Source of the DNA: Candidatus Anaerobutyricum stercoripullorum
GTDB taxonomy: Bacteria; Bacillota; Clostridia; Lachnospirales; Lachnospiraceae
DNA: 14,304 bases
Assembly (NCBI GenBank): GCA_019114885.1
Contig: DXEQ01000081.1
Coordinates: 1-14,304, forward strand
Direction: 5' to 3'
A model generated the notes under the pieces. The model was given only the letters and a program-made list of their open reading frames with translations, was not told the origin of the DNA and did no database searches. Shown here piece after piece: positions 13,698 through 14,304 of this stretch; within the stretch, counting starts at the first letter, position 1, and each line of letters begins with the position of its first letter. The position numbers were made by a program, and so were the translations under genes.

Positions 13698-14304
13698 GTG
13701 AGGGCAGAGCGGATAAAAAAGTCGTTATATTGATTGTGGAAGATGACCGGGAGATTGTAACCCATCTGGAGGCCCTCCTGATCGGAGAAGGCTTCGGCGC
13801 CCGGGTCGCCTTCACCAGACAGAGGGCGCTGGAGATTCTGGAACAGGAGGAGATTGATCTGGTGCTGCTTGATCTGATGCTTCCTGATGGCAGCGGCTAT
13901 TCTCTCTGTACGGCTGTAAAAAAGAAAGAGAATCTTCCCGTCATCATGCTCACGGCGATGGATGATGAGGCAAGCGTAGTCACCGGATTTGATCTGGGGG
14001 CGGATGATTACGTGATCAAACCATTTCGTCCCATGGAGCTTATGTCCAGAATAAGAAATGTACTGCGTCATGGCAGGAGTAGCCAGCATGTCTGTACATT
14101 TTCGGATATCCGGATTGATCTGCGGCGGGCGTCGGTCACGAAAGACGGCAGGGAGATCCCTTTGTCGGCGCTGGAGTACCGCCTGCTGCTGATCTTTGCG
14201 GGCCACCAGGGAGAGATCCTTGGCAGGAACCGTCTGCTGGAAGAAATCTGGGATGTGGCGGGGGACTTTGTCAATGATAATACACTGACCGTTTATATCA
14301 AACG
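13694..14304 (+). CDS. OmpR/PhoB-family response regulator (3' end outside the window)
   Basis: 203 codons are visible and the frame is still open at the edge. The receiver domain has the acidic pair Asp17-Asp18, phospho-acceptor Asp60 in LVLLDLMLPDGSG, Thr87 in MLTA and Lys109 in VIKPF. A winged-helix DNA-binding domain begins near residue 135, with PLSALEYRLLLIFAGHQGEIL and NTLTVYIK matching the recognition region. Only about the last 20 residues should be missing. The ATG at 13694 follows AAGGAG and overlaps the glycosylase stop by 4 bp, so the two are translationally coupled. A sensor kinase gene is expected to the right. The signal and target genes are unknown. Confidence 0.93.
   Translation, partial: MSEGRADKKVVILIVEDDREIVTHLEALLIGEGFGARVAFTRQRALEILEQEEIDLVLLDLMLPDGSGYSLCTAVKKKENLPVIMLTAMDDEASVVTGFDLGADDYVIKPFRPMELMSRIRNVLRHGRSSQHVCTFSDIRIDLRRASVTKDGREIPLSALEYRLLLIFAGHQGEILGRNRLLEEIWDVAGDFVNDNTLTVYIK

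Overview
The window looks like a chromosome segment from a Gram-positive anaerobe of the Clostridia, most likely Lachnospiraceae. The reasons are a tRNA-Trp-type T-box leader in front of a complete trpEGDCFBA operon, strong AGGAGG-type ribosome binding sites, moderately high GC coding DNA with AT-rich intergenic DNA, a split ThrE-type exporter, and an Rpn / PD-(D/E)XK 'nuclease family transposase' gene of the kind common in that family. The species call is inference; no rRNA or tRNA gene is present.

Layout. Positions 1-222 are a divergent control region: an outward-facing Shine-Dalgarno sequence at the left edge implies a minus-strand gene just outside, and an AraC-family regulator is transcribed rightward (223-1125). 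It converges on the trp operon with only 6 bp between the two stop codons, inside a shared hairpin. The trp operon runs leftward from about 8221 to 1132: promoter, roughly 350-nt T-box leader with UGG specifier and mutually exclusive antiterminator and terminator, then trpE, trpG, trpD, trpC, trpF, trpB, trpA, each overlapping the next by 4 or 8 bp. Together they make all enzymes from chorismate to tryptophan. The trpD gene carries an unusual C-terminal tail made of 15-bp repeats. A MATE transporter (8265-9629, minus) ends 8 bp before the trp -35 box.

The right half is on the plus strand. An Rpn-type nuclease gene (9902-10912) has 24-bp tandem repeats coding for a 4-residue helical repeat, and an in-frame internal start with a strong SD just before the repeats. 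A second, internally deleted tandem copy follows (10937-11258). It has lost the nuclease domain but keeps the internal SD, start and C-terminal domain, and differs from the first copy mostly by synonymous changes. From published work on E. coli Rpn proteins, where a C-terminal RpnS protein made from within the gene inhibits the full-length RpnL nuclease, this arrangement reads as a toxin with a nested antitoxin plus a free-standing antitoxin-like copy. This is the most interesting part of the window.

A strong terminator then separates this unit from a two-gene ThrE/YjjPB-type exporter (11472-12242 and 12278-12730), an OGG-type DNA glycosylase (12795-13697), and an OmpR-family response regulator that overlaps the glycosylase by 4 bp and runs off the right edge. 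The exporter genes have their own candidate promoter, overlapped by a perfect 9-bp inverted repeat.
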